A DNA stretch of 64,000 nt. Source: Sweltsa coloradensis. Lineage: Eukaryota > Arthropoda > Insecta > Plecoptera > Chloroperlidae. Each line of letters opens with the position of its first letter. Position 1 is the first letter of the stretch. Below the pieces are notes generated by a model, which did not search any database, was not told the origin of the DNA, and saw nothing but the letters and a program-made list of their open reading frames with translations. Positions 34,922 through 45,399 of the stretch are shown piece by piece. The stretch covers positions 558,001-622,000 of the forward strand of contig JAMZAV010000158.1 of assembly GCA_024449915.1 (NCBI GenBank), read 5' to 3'. Position numbers and translations under genes: made by a program.

Positions 34922-35099
34922 TAGGTCATAGGCCATATACAATGATGTAATTGTTGAGTTCCATGAAATAGGCCTAAATTCAACAAAAGACTGGCTGTTG
35001 CTGTCATTGCTAGGTCATAGGCCATATACAATGATGTAATTGTTGAGTTCCATGAAATAGGCCTAAATTCAACAAAAGACTGGCTGTTGCTGTCATAAG
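34922..35099. repeat. Two perfect tandem copies of an 89-bp unit
   Basis: The unit begins TAGGTCATAGGCCATATACA at 34922 and 35011 and runs through GACTGGCTGTTGCTGTCAT. The copies look identical, so the duplication is recent, or an assembly duplication. Confidence 0.9.
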
Positions 35100-35229
35100 T
35101 CATAACTGGAAGATCAGATGGTTTATATCAGGAACCATCAAATAGTGGACAGTGGTCCGCATGCAAACCGTGGAGGGATTTAGCATGAACCCACAATAAT
35201 CTAAAGCATCTCTGATATATTCAAGAAAG

Positions 35230-35608
35230 ATTGTTTTTTTTTTTTTTGGATTAAGGACGCGTCAACCGTTAGGTCATAATGCACCACTCTAGCCTAAGGG
35301 GGGTGGGGAGGAGGGGCCCATGCTGGTCAGAACCAGCCACGAGTAAGGGGAGGAAGGGGGTTTCTCACGTCGCGGTCGTCATCGTCTTTGTCATTGTTCG
35401 TTGTGTCATTGTCATCGTCGCCGGGGGGTCGTCAAGGGAAGGGGGCAAGGTCCCCGACGACGATTGCCAGAGCTCGCCTCTAGTTTTGGGGAGTAAGTTA
35501 CTCCGCTCTTACTAGCTGATGTTTGCGAGGTGGACTTTTTCTCTTGAATCACCTTTTACGATTAGCAGAGCCATGCTCTGGGCCAATTTTACCCCGGGCC
35601 CAGACGGG
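35230..35608 (-). mobile_element. Retroposon family S, copy 4
   Basis: A poly-T (poly-A of the element) at 35235-35248, then GGATTAAGGACGCGTCAACC, GCACCACTCTAGCC, the CATCGTC-rich block and the head CCATGCTCTGGGCCAATTTT with CCCAGACGGG at 35598-35607. This copy has the clearest tail and shows the element's direction. It is intronic and in BCAT sense orientation. Confidence 0.72.
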
Positions 35609-35759
35609 TTAAGAAAGATTGGAAACTCAAATAAAACATAAATATTCCGTTTGACTGAATATTCTCAGAAAAGGTTGAAAATGGAAATGCTATTAATTAC
35701 CTAACTTTGCTATTTCAATTAGTATCTTTTTTCAGGGTCATGGTTATGTAGAAAGAATG

Positions 35760-36480
35760 CCAATCGGCTGGAGTACACTGGTGTTAGATAGGATCCAACA
35801 GCTTCCCTTCAAAAAGTGATGGTGGCTGTTGAGTTTATTGAAAAATATAGCAACACAAACTCAAACATATACAAAACAGAAAAATACGAGACGTTTCGAC
35901 ACAAGGTCTTGTTCACTCAAGAGAGAAAGGAAAATGGTAACTGATTGCAACAATCAAAAAACAAAACAAAAAACAAAAAGGTGGCTAAAAATATAAACAA
36001 AGACAGAGAAAATGGACAAATTTACAAGGTGCTGTAGGTGGGTGTGGCTGTGACAGGTAGGGGAGGAGTCTAGGTAAAATATTTTCTATCGGTAAGGCAG
36101 CCCTTTGTACAATTCAGACACTGACTATGAGTGACTATGTCCCGTTAGGGCTTCTAAATAAATTACTGGAGCATGTAAAATTTTGAGTGCATCTCGGATC
36201 TTCTTTCCTGTAGGCCTATTCAGCTCGCACAAAATGTTAGGTAAATTGTTCGCTAAATTTCTTGAGTGTGTTCAAGATGCGTCTGGACTTCTGTTGCAAT
36301 TCAGTCTCTCACCTTGTTCTTGTCAGTGAGCTTGTTAAATTGTTTGATGTGTGTTTTGTGTGGAGACCAGTAACCACCAAGTTTAATGTCAAGAAACAGT
36401 TGCACTTGTCAACAGTGGGAAAATTAGGTCTAAATAACATAATGAAACCGAGCATAAGGAGTTTGTAGATTAAATTCTTA
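35760..36480 (-). repeat. Repeat fragment with a hammerhead-like terminal motif
   Basis: 35816-35910 repeats the fragment at 7540-7630 (GTGATGGTGGCTG and GAGACGTTTCGACACAAGGT). On the minus strand it reads GAGTGAACAAGACCTTGTGT then CGAAACGTC, close to a hammerhead core (stem II ACAAG/TTGT, GAAA, GUC) but with a disrupted CUGANGA box. The downstream ~500 bp has weak coding flavour on the minus strand (FLDIKLGGYWSPHKT) that I cannot assign. Penelope-like origin is a guess. Confidence 0.35.
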
Positions 36481-36805
36481 TCGGATGTGTTTAAATCAAA
36501 ACAAAAATTGTTAGCCTCAATGTGCCTTATTTAGAGAGTTCACAAATCCCCACACACTTTTCACACTCCAATAATATATTTAAGAACTACACTACAATAA
36601 TAGCGGGGATGCCTCGGACCCCACGAGATCTTCTAACTTGGTGAGAGGATCTTCATTAATATTAATTGATGGCCCTCGGTATCTATGCAATTACTTCTAG
36701 CATGGCAGTCTTCTGTTGGATTTATGTCATGGAAATCAACAGTCACATCATATAGGCCTATGGTAGTAATTTATATTATAATTATGGCACAAGATTTTTT
36801 TTGTA

Positions 36806-36866
36806 GTCCCGGTAGCTTAATTAATTAGAGCTATGGCTCGTTAAGCCGGAGGTTCTGGGTTTGAAA
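36806..36866 (+). pseudogene. tRNA-derived sequence (tRNA pseudogene or SINE head)
   Basis: GGTAGCTTAATTAATTAGAG resembles an A box and D arm, ATGGCTCGTTAAGCCGGAGG an anticodon arm with CGT, and TTCTGGGTTTGAAAC a decayed T arm/B box. The acceptor stem cannot be closed, so it is not a functional tRNA. A body of a SINE could follow (CCATTGCTGTGCATCAATAA). Confidence 0.5.
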
Positions 36867-37021
36867 CTTTTAATACCATTGCTGTGCATCAATAACACTG
36901 TCCTAAAAATAGATTCATTGAAAAGCCAAGGTCATGTGAATTATATGTTCCAGTTTTAATAAAACTAAAATCAAGGTCATTAATTTTTTTTTTTTTTTTT
37001 TCTTGTGCAAAGTTGGCCTCT

Positions 37022-38251
37022 TCAGCCATTCTTCTGTCTTGCTATCCAATATAAGACTGCCTCCTTTTCTATCCTGCTCAGGTCATCGGGCAGGGAGTCA
37101 ATGTCATTCTTGAGGGCGGCGCATCTGAAGAGATGCGCTCTGTCTTGATCTTCTAAATTACAAAGTTTGCAGGTAGCCGGTTCGTTGGTAATGTTGAAGC
37201 GGTGCAGGTGGTGCTGCAAGACGTCGTGACCGGTTACAAGCCGGAAATGGGCGGTGGCCGTCTTCCTCGACCAGTCTTTGTCTGGCCCTTTTTTGATCTC
37301 GGTCCACCAGTTCTTTAGTCGTGAAGTCTCTTCTGTGGTGTTTCTGAAGATCCTTTTTGTGGTTGACTTGATCTTAGTTTTGACATTTTGGTAGGAGAGA
37401 GGCGCTGCTGCTGGTTGCGGTGCTTTTGTGGCACTTTTGGCCAAGAAGTCTGCCTTATCATTCCCCATGATCTTGCAGTGGCTGGGGATCCATTGAGTCT
37501 CTAATAGTTTGTTTTGCTGTCGGATGCCGACAAGGGAGTTTTTGAAAAGCAGCGATTTAGGATGGAGGTTCGCTGCTTGAGAGACAAATTGGATGGCTGA
37601 GACGCTGTCGCTTAGGATCACAAATTTTGTCTTGTTGAGGGGGAAGGCGGGGGTCTCGGCGATTTTTTCGGCCGCCCTGGCAATGGCTGCGACCTCAGCG
37701 TCGAAGTATGTTTCGCCAGCTCCCATTGGAGTGGCTTCTTCAAAGAAGATGCAGTGGATGCCGTAACCTGTTCTGTTTGTAGCCGAGTCATAGGAGCCGT
37801 CTGTGAAGATGTGCACCCACTCTTGAAGAGGAAAGTGCTTCTTCAGGTGCTTCTCGGCAAGCTCTTTCAGTTCTTTATGGTCATGGTCATCTTTCTTCTC
37901 GATGCCGTCAATTTTGGTCCCCGGGGCAAGCTGATTGGACTTGTCCGGCAGAAGCTCTGGGAGTGGTACGTCAAGTGGTGCACGTGGTGCTTCTAGGAGG
38001 ATAGGACAGTTTTTACTCTTCAGTTGGTGGACTGTTTCAGCAAAGTTAGTGTGCGCCTTGACTTTTGAGGTTGGGTAGTTGAGCCATTTGTCGGGGTTTA
38101 GGCGCGCCAGTTTTTCGTGCAGTTGGACAGCGCGCTGCTCTCTTCTTAGCTGTAGAGGCTCAATTTGGCTGAACCACTCCATGGCGATAATTGGGGTGGT
38201 TTTCACTGTAGACCGTATATTAACATAGGCCCTACTGATACTGTGATACAA
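37022..38251 (-). CDS. RNase H domain ORF of a 5'-truncated non-LTR retrotransposon
   Basis: An uninterrupted 409-codon frame. Residues ~145-275 form an RNase H domain with all four catalytic acidic positions: FTDGSY, FDAEVAAI, ILSDSVSAI and GNDKADFLA. The C-terminus carries a CX2CX8HX3C knuckle (CKLCNLEDQDRAHLFRC) typical of I/Jockey-type LINE ORF2 ends. The stop at 37022-37024 is followed by about 20 nt and an 18-nt A tail (T run at 36984-37001), so this is a retroposed 3' end. No reverse transcriptase precedes it; similarity probably starts near EWFSQIEPL, and the ATG at 38251 is likely fortuitous host sequence. It lies in the BCAT intron in sense orientation. The open frame implies recent insertion. 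Confidence 0.85.
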   Translation of the reverse strand: MYHSISRAYVNIRSTVKTTPIIAMEWFSQIEPLQLRREQRAVQLHEKLARLNPDKWLNYPTSKVKAHTNFAETVHQLKSKNCPILLEAPRAPLDVPLPELLPDKSNQLAPGTKIDGIEKKDDHDHKELKELAEKHLKKHFPLQEWVHIFTDGSYDSATNRTGYGIHCIFFEEATPMGAGETYFDAEVAAIARAAEKIAETPAFPLNKTKFVILSDSVSAIQFVSQAANLHPKSLLFKNSLVGIRQQNKLLETQWIPSHCKIMGNDKADFLAKSATKAPQPAAAPLSYQNVKTKIKSTTKRIFRNTTEETSRLKNWWTEIKKGPDKDWSRKTATAHFRLVTGHDVLQHHLHRFNITNEPATCKLCNLEDQDRAHLFRCAALKNDIDSLPDDLSRIEKEAVLYWIARQKNG

Positions 38252-38660
38252 TCATCAACCAAAATAAATAGGCTTCTATGCAAGTCAACTATCAGTAGGT
38301 ACCTATTTAAGAGGGAATAGGATAGATATTGACAGTTGGAACAAATTAATAGCTTTTTGTTCGGCAAGAAGCAATCGACGTAAATTAAACTTAAGTTCTC
38401 AAATAAGCATAGGCTAGTATAGGCAGCCCTAGGGTGGTAGATTTTCAATATTTTTTTTGATTAGCCAAAAAATATTGACAGAAATTGTCAATTAACAGAA
38501 TTTACCAAAAATGCGTGTCCTCTGTAGGCCTACACCATTGTTCAGAAAGAAATCAAAGGGAATCTTTTACCTACACCCCCGACCCTCACTCTGCGAATCT
38601 AGGATTTGTTCTAAAAGTCACATATAAAAATCACACAAAACTAGCACTAATACACAATTT

Positions 38661-39005
38661 TGGTTTATTTGGATTAAGGACGCGTCAACTGTTAGGTCAT
38701 AATGCACCACTCTAACCTGGGAGGTTGCGGCCCAGCTGGTCAGAACCAGCCACGGGTAAGGGGAGGAAAGGGGGCTCTCACGTTGCGGTCGTCATTGTCT
38801 TCGTCATCGTTTGTGGTGTCATTGTCATCGTCGTCGAGGAGGTCATCAAGGGAAGGGGGCAAGGTCCCCGACGACGATTGCCAGAGCTCGCCTCTAGTTT
38901 CGGCTACTAGCTGATGTTTGTGTGGTGGACTTTTTCTCGTGAATCGCCTTTTACAATTAGCAGAGCCATGCTCTGGACCAATTCTACCCCGGGCCCAGAC
39001 GGGGG
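38661..39005 (-). mobile_element. Retroposon family S, copy 5
   Basis: TTTATTTGGATTAAGGACGC marks the tail at 38662-38681, GCACCACTCTAACC follows, and the head is CATGCTCTGGACCAATTCTA with CCCAGACGGG at 38993-39002. The Asp-rich (GAC/GAT) block is at 38790-38840 on the minus strand. All five copies share this order and orientation. Confidence 0.72.
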
Positions 39006-39751
39006 TCTAATACACAAAGATAGCAACCAGCGGATGGGCAAGGAGTGGACGGCTTGCCTTATTTATGCCACTAGAAAAACTGGTCCTGCACTAAGGTTAT
39101 GCAGTGTTTGGTGAATCCATTAATATAGGCCTAATATACAAACATTGTGTTAGTAGTCTATTAACGACACCTTGGGCCCAGTGTCTAAAAGTCCCAATAG
39201 GCCAAAAATGCTACGTAAACTCTGTAGCAAAGACCCAGCCAGAGGCATTTCACCATAGGATTTTTTAACGTTTAAGAACACGTTTAACTTCAAATGCATT
39301 TGAAGCCTGTATGGCCTGCATGTAGTGGCATCCACTTGCTGTAATTCTGACAGTTTTTATTTTTTGTTGTATTATTTTTACAGTGATGATTGAATGGAAA
39401 AGTATGCCTACTTTCTGAAAAAAAGATTATGCGCAACCTATCAAATATGTCACACAAAGCTTGCGAGCTAGCAAGTAGAATTTTGGACCGTTGCCATTGA
39501 GTATTGGGCACACCCCTATTTTCACCATTCAAATTTAGAATGAAGAAATATGACTGTATAATGGCCATAGGCAACCCCTCATTTTGAATTTTGCATTTCT
39601 AAATACACCCACGGCGAATATTTGTTCTTTACACCCGAGTTGCAGAATATTCTCTAATCAGTAGCCTAATTCACACAATCCAAGCCAGGCCTATATTTGA
39701 GTTGCGCAACAGCATAGGCTTACACGATACGAAGTGTGGTATGGTACTTAC

Positions 39752-39982
39752 ATCGATCCCTATGAGGGTTGGCCTGATGTAGAGACTGGATGCCGTCGAG
39801 TGAGGGACCCACTCCTGGTCAATGCTGACCAACCTCTTGATGCACTTGACAAGTTCATCACCATCGAAGGTTGGCAAGTCTGATCGGGCCGCAGACACGT
39901 TCATGCGTTCCATGTTCTTGTCAGGTCGGAACAACCGGATCCGACCGTCGTGGCCTCGATAGCCCTTCATGCCCTCAAACAG
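39752..39982 (-). CDS. bcat: Branched-chain aminotransferase, exon with LFEGMKGYRG and YIRPTLIG
   Basis: It encodes LFEGMKGYRGHDGRIRLFRP, DKNMERMNVSAARSDLPTFD and WVPHSTASSLYIRPTLIGID. These match the BCAT N-terminal-domain blocks LFEGLKA.RG...IRLF.P..NM.RM and YIRP..IG almost residue for residue. The acceptor is TGTTCCAG at 39983-39990 and the donor GTAAGT at 39746-39751. It is 231 nt, phase 0 at both ends, continuing Glu-Leu from the previous exon and Asp-Pro into the next. Confidence 0.96.
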
Positions 39983-40576
39983 CTGGAACACAAAGCATCT
40001 GGTCACTTCTTACATCAGGCAGCGATCGCAACTGACATATTACCGGGAGTCAGCTAGAGGCACTAGTGCCCAAAACTTTAGTTCATAGTTAAGACGTTGT
40101 CCAATTGTTACCGAGCGCTACCTACAGTGAAGTCCATGCACGGTTTGAGGCCTGCACACGGGCTCAGAGTTGAACGGTGGAAAGTTTGCACGGAATCCAC
40201 ATGGGTCTCTATTTTTTCCATATACTTTTTACATATATAGGCTAGGTCCAGGGTGTTTTAGGCTATATATCTAATGTTATTTAGCTCAACTCGAAGAAGT
40301 TGACATGCTTAGACTTCACTTTGCTGCTCTGACAAAAGAGATCTAAAATGTTGAGAAATAAATCTAGGCCTATAGCCTAAACATTTGAAATTGAATAAAA
40401 AAGTATTGCAAAATGTTTATTTTAACAATGAACGTGACACTAACACCTCATATTTTGTACAGTTCTTAAAGTTGGGTGAGAGATAGGCCTACTGTAAGGA
40501 GTTTAGGCCCTACTAGTGCATTATAAAAGTCCAGCATATAAGATTGCATACGGTAGCACATTACATAGTTACCTAC

Positions 40577-40786
40577 CTCAATGGCATAGTGAAGGACCTT
40601 TGCAGCCGGGTGAAGGACCAGATTCTCAAAAGGTATTATCTCTGGTCTTTCCCAACCAGATTTCTGTTTATGGTAGAGAATTTTCAGCATATGGTCAGTA
40701 AAGAATTGACCAAATTTCAATTTGTCCTCTGGAGGTTTAGGAGTAAGCTGCTCTGAAGATGCAAGCCTTACATGAATATCATTGAA
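40577..40786 (-). CDS. bcat: Branched-chain aminotransferase, exon with FTDHM and HPAAKVLHYA
   Basis: It translates as FNDIHVRLASSEQLTPKPPE, KLKFGQFFTDHMLKILYHKQ and WERPEIIPFENLVLHPAAKV then LHYAIE. FGQFFTDHM and P.ENL.LHP...VLHYA.E are diagnostic of animal BCATs (FG..FTDHM, P..NL.LHP...ALHYAVE). The acceptor is TTCTTCTAG at 40787-40795 and the donor GTAGGT at 40571-40576. It is 210 nt, phase 0 at both ends. The first residues correspond to the start of the mature enzyme (F-K-A-x-D-L in vertebrates). Confidence 0.96.
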
Positions 40787-40816
40787 CTAGAAGAATAAAA
40801 CAAGTGGATATAATAA

Positions 40817-41462
40817 CTAGGAAACGCTCAGTTGGACGCATTGATAAGCGAGAACGTGCTATAGCTAGACCTACATTGCACATTTTTTTAAATTTTAAAA
40901 TTTGCGACGTTCGCTGTCCACAGGGCCATGTTTCCAATATTATTTATTATTGCCAAGGTATTTGGGTAAACCTGTGTGTAAACCTAAAATCCACCGCCAT
41001 CTAGAGGACCTTGACTCCTTGGGAAAACTATTTAAACTCTTTGGTGACAAATAATAGACTGCTTCCTCAAAAGTATTTTGATTACTTCTAGGTGGCAGTG
41101 CATTAGAAACTTCGCGCGTCTTTTCGTTGCCATGGCAACGTTACTTTTGTTATAATGTAATTTCCATCTACACTACTTATCGGATCAAAATAAAATTAAC
41201 ATATTCGTGACCGGACGGACATTCTAAATGATTTGGCTATCTCAGATTTTGTCGCCGTTTAATTTGAAAAAAAAACTTTCGATTAACTTTAATGTAACTT
41301 TTTAACTTTTTGAACGATTTTGCCACAAAACTAATGGCATTCAATCGAGAACGAAGCTTGCGGATGGTCAAAATTTCAACTCGATCCGAGCCTCCGTTCG
41401 AACGTTATGGCGAGACATACAAACAAAAAAAAATGACTAATTGTTCCGCAGAGTCAAATGAA
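40817..41462 (-). mobile_element. Helentron-like element, family C, 5'-truncated
   Basis: The 3' end CTAGGAAACGCTCAGTTGGA and GCATTGATAAGCGAGAACGT at 40817-40855. Internal GTTGCCATGGCAACGTTACT and TTCGTGACCGGACGGACATT match the copy at 22835. It ends in AGAGTCAAATG at 41462 without the final CGCTCGCTTAA. It inserted 31 bp upstream (gene sense) of the BCAT exon acceptor at 40786. Confidence 0.72.
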
Positions 41463-41662
41463 CTACAATTGCAAATGTAGGCAATAACTTATAGTAATAG
41501 CTACCATCCATACAACAGATATCCAATTAAGCCAAGTAGGCCTATAATGAATCCAAGTCATTAAATAATTCCAAGTCAAATGAGAGAGTTCTAACCTTCC
41601 TTATTGGTAAAGAATACCGTACTTGACTAACAAGTAACAATAACATTTGACTTAGGCCTTAC

Positions 41663-41732
41663 CTTGCAAGTGTGTTCAATGTTGTTTGTTGAAAACAAAC
41701 ATGCTGCCTCCACTGGTTGGACTGAAAGACTT
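41663..41732 (-). CDS. Candidate small exon upstream of the BCAT FTDHM exon
   Basis: A 70-nt stretch bounded by a good acceptor (TTTATTTCCAG) and donor (GCAAG then GTAAGG). In the frame that would leave phase 0 for the next BCAT exon it reads SLSVQPVEAACLFSTNNIEH then TCK. It does not join in an open frame to the proposed first exon at 46847, so it is either an alternative exon, preceded by an unseen exon, or chance. Confidence 0.35.
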
Positions 41733-42708
41733 CTGGAAATAAACTGTATACATTCCCGTGTCAGTTTTATCACCTAGAGGACATAGCCTGCCCTACTTGG
41801 CAAAACAGAACACACATTATCTTGTAGTCAGTGCATGCAAAATATTTTGATCAGCATCATCTAGGCTAAATAATTCAACGAGTTATTTACTACTAAGCTG
41901 CAGGAGATGGCCGGACAGAGGCTACCTACCTACTGCAGTTTAACAGATTTGTCTCCGAAGTAAATTTGGCCAGCTACAAGAATGATACAGGAGGAAAGAG
42001 AGATGTGGAAAACTTGTTGACGCAATACTTCATAAATAGCCTAGGCCTATAGCTAGAGGTTCATAGATGATTAGAAGTTCTAGGCTGCACCAGGTAGGCT
42101 AGTAGTAGGAAATAGGAATGGACCTGAGGAAGGTTCAGGCGCGTAACACGGGGGGGGGGGGAATTGACCCCCCCACTCGCAGGTCTGACCCCCCCCCTTT
42201 GGGTTATCCACAACTTTCATGTGGCAATTTGTATAAAATAGCTTTTGTATACAACCATGTAAACTTTTCCATGAGCGCATTGTTGTGTGTTGTTGTTGTG
42301 TGTTGTTGTTGTTGTGCAGTTTTTTTGTCTAGCCTTGTAGTCCCACTGTTCAACCATCCCCAGAAATGGTCGGGGCCCCAGGGGGTGGAGGGGTTGTTAA
42401 AGAGTTTTGTCATCACCCCCAAAGAAAGGCCAGTTTATGCATGACAGAATCAATGGGTGAATAGTTTAAAATGGTAGAAACACTTGACCTACCCTCCAGT
42501 CTATTGTAAACTGGACTTTACCAGACCAAAATTGCTCTTTCTTCTTTCCCTGGTGATTGGGAATCTAGACGTGTGGTCAAGTGCAGTGCGAAGTTGTGTT
42601 ATATGGAATTAACTTTATTTAATATATTGTGCCATTATTTCATGCAGGATATTTTATTAGTGTTAGGCATATTTAGTTATAGTTGCGTTACGTTGGTGGC
42701 AAAATACA

Positions 42709-42758
42709 ATGCCGAAACGAAAGAATCAACCGACACGCAAAGGAGAATGGGAACAGAG
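42709..42758 (+). pseudogene. hAT transposase first-exon remnant
   Basis: ATG at 42709 encodes MPKRKNQPTRKGEWEQ, ending at a consensus donor (CAGAG then GTGAGT). A short basic MxKRK start is common in hAT transposases of the zinc-finger MYM/TTF group. It would splice to the coding block at 42892-43149. Confidence 0.5.
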
Positions 42759-42891
42759 GTGAGTCTCGATAATTATTAAGGCTATATAAGTTAGTTGCAA
42801 GACTAAGGAAAAGGATTGGTGCGTGATAACGCATATTTTGTTTTTATAGCGCCTACTTCGCGATCAGATGAATAGGACAACGTGATTTCGG

Positions 42892-43149
42892 TTGATCCTT
42901 CTTATAAATCTTCACTCAAACATTTTGAAAGTCTCAGATTCATCGGAGAAAATTCCTCGACTAGCTTCAAACCAACAGTCGGATTCGAAAGTTGTAGATA
43001 ATATCCAGGAACTGGAACTAAATGACATTCCGAATAAGCCAAATCAACCACTTCAACCTAATGCAGTACAACCTCAGATTTTAAAAAGTAGAAAATATTA
43101 TTTTCAAAACAAGTGGTTTCAAAAACATCCTTGGCATTACGGTACTTAG
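42892..43149 (+). pseudogene. hAT transposase fragment (start of TTF-type zinc finger)
   Basis: The open stretch ends SRKYYFQNKWFQKHPWHYG. A F-x-x-x-W-F-x-x-x-PW motif opens the TTF-type zinc finger that precedes the catalytic domain in this hAT group. The preceding ~55 residues are polar and acidic linker (QELELNDIPNKPNQPLQP). The frame stops right after the motif, so the catalytic part has been deleted. Confidence 0.6.
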
Positions 43150-43798
43150 AAAGCCTCAAAAGCGTATTTTGTCATGTTTTTTTACAAGCACGTAACCTTA
43201 ACTTGTTTAGGCCTACTTCGAGCGTCAGTAAAATCGTAATATCACGTTTAGGGAAAATAAAAACAGTTGATATTTTATTATTTTACAGTAGGTAGGGCCT
43301 ACTATTTTTGTGTGAGGTCTAGATCACTGTGTACAAATTATTATGTATAGACTCACTAAATATCCTCTACATGTAGACGGTATCTAAGGCCTTTTTCAGC
43401 CAGTACTAGTACTTATATGCCTGCCCTAGACAGTTTTAATAATAGGATATCAATAACGGGGGCAAAAATTATTCCCAACTCACAAACTAAAATAATATAC
43501 CCTACAATCAATTTTTGCAATAATTAGTCTCAATAATATAATAATCATGGGTTTGTATTGCATATAATTTCAAGAAGAATCAATTGTAAATAGTTAAAAG
43601 CAAATGCACTTTGTGGAATAAAAGTAATACGACTGGAATCGAGTAAATAACGAGAAAATACCTTTTCCAATAAAGGTACCGTACCAAAACGCCCTTAGCC
43701 ACGTCCTCAATGAGACTTACAATCAATGATAAATGATAATACTTATGCATGTCTTGTTATTTAAAATTTTGGTGGTCAATATGCCCTATGGCATATAT

Positions 43799-45248
43799 TA
43801 GGGGTAAGTGGGGTAAATGGGAACATGGGGTAAATAGGAACAGCCCTAAAATCTACCCCATATGACCTATTTAAAAAAATACAAAAAATATTCCATGTGA
43901 CCTTTTTATTTTCTCAACAACATAACTTCTTACATCAATTGTCACTTTTATGTCCGTAACAGTCATGACATTTTCTACACTTGGATTGATGAAATGTTGT
44001 ATGTAAAAAAATTTGTTTTTTAGATAAAACCGTTTTAGGGCTGTAAGAACAAATTATTGGATAATGATGTTAAAGGAGGCATCCAATTTATGTTAAATTT
44101 TTTCTTGCAAGCATTTTTCATATGGTCATTAGTTTGAGATGCCCATATAAAAAAATCAGCTCATTTGATGTTAATTAATAGTTTTCTGATTTTTTAAAAC
44201 TACCCTACACTTAAAAGTTGATGTAAGTTTCAGTCAAAAAACTTTAGAAAAAAAATTATGTCCAAAGAGTAGCCTACCTTAAAAATATTTTGACATATAA
44301 AATTCCCCTAACTATGAACATGATTTTGCAATTTGTTTGCATTTGCTTATCCTAGCCCATCATGGCTGTTAAGCCCTGTTCCATTTACCCCATACCACCT
44401 CCATTTGGGGGAATTAGAACACTGGTTTGGGGTAATTAGGAACAAGTGGGGTAAAAAGGAACAACACAGTTAACCTATGGGTTATATTTATGGGGTAAAT
44501 GGGAACATTTCTCGATCTTCACAGCCATCTCTATTTGACCATTGTGGTTGACCAGGTGTTGTGAAAATTGCCATTTAGGCCATTTTTCTGCTTGTTCCTC
44601 AATTTTTCCTGACACTTGGAAAAATATCACCTCAGTGCATTATATTCACAAGATTCCCATAAGATTGATGTGCGTTCCTAATTACCCCATATTCCCACCG
44701 TTGATAAAATTTGATTAGAAAAGTTAAATTCATCCCCCCTTCCCAATTTTTCCACTTACTTATTTGCAAGGTTGATAATAAACACTAAACAAATCCTTGT
44801 CACAAAAACAACTAAGCATATTTTTGACACAAATGTAGCGCTTCGCTCCGCTCTGGATATAATCTGATATTGTTTTCTTACATAGCATCCACAGTTTTTA
44901 ACATTTTGACTTGTTTTTTTTTATTGAAATCATACATCAGATAATATGTATGTTCCTATTTACCCCATTTTGTTTTACCTCACACCAATAAGCTACAGTG
45001 TTGTCTGTTCCCATTTACCCCAAAATGACGGGGTAAATAGGAACAATACCACTTTTTACATTTGATTTTTTTCCTAGTAGGCCTACATGATTTTAGGAAA
45101 ATGACACACAAGTTATTCCTTACACTAACAACAGTGCAAAGAATAATGTACAACAAAAAAATCATAAAAAAGTCAATTGTACAACTTTTTACAGAAAGTC
45201 AAAGATGAAAAGTTCTAAAAGTGTTCCTATTTACCCCACTTACCCCTA
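43799..45248. mobile_element. Iteron-studded DNA element nested in the hAT
   Basis: The ends TAGGGGTAAGTGGGGTAAAT and, reversed on the right, TAGGGGTAAGTGGGGTAAAT are inverted repeats; the flanking trinucleotide is TAT on both sides. GGGGTAAATRGGAACA and its complement recur internally near 43828, 44429, 44447, 44490, 44682, 44951, 45008, 45029 and 45222, in both directions. No transposase ORF. Repeated sites of this kind usually bind transposase. TA or TAT duplication would fit Tc1/mariner-type or Harbinger-type mobilisation. Confidence 0.72.
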
Positions 45249-45399
45249 TATGGCCTAGCTGGACATAAATAATTGCCTCCCCAATACGTAGCCCATGTCC
45301 ATGTATAGGCCTATGCATTGTTGTAGAATAACGAGTAATTATAAAGAACGCGATTTTGACACCCCCACCTAAACCAAGTTGTTACGCGCCTGGGAAGGT

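Larger units (their letters stand above)
42136..45392 (+). mobile_element. hAT transposon, 3.26 kb, with 8-bp target duplication
   Basis: The ends CAGGCGCGTAAC and (right) GTTACGCGCCTG are perfect 12-bp terminal inverted repeats, flanked on both sides by GGAAGGTT (42128-42135 and 45393-45400). An 8-bp duplication and CAG-type ends are hAT hallmarks. The left part encodes remnants resembling the N-terminus of the transposase (42709-43149); catalytic and dimerisation domains are missing. A second element (43799-45248) is nested inside. The subterminal left end carries G/C homopolymer tracts. Confidence 0.9.

Noticed and set aside
34921..35103. Repeated 60-residue ORF as a two-repeat protein
   Set aside because: Caused by an 89-bp DNA tandem duplication; no coding context.
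37754..37996. Plus-strand ORF opposite the RNase H frame
   Set aside because: A shadow of the minus-strand RNase H coding sequence, which has clear catalytic motifs.
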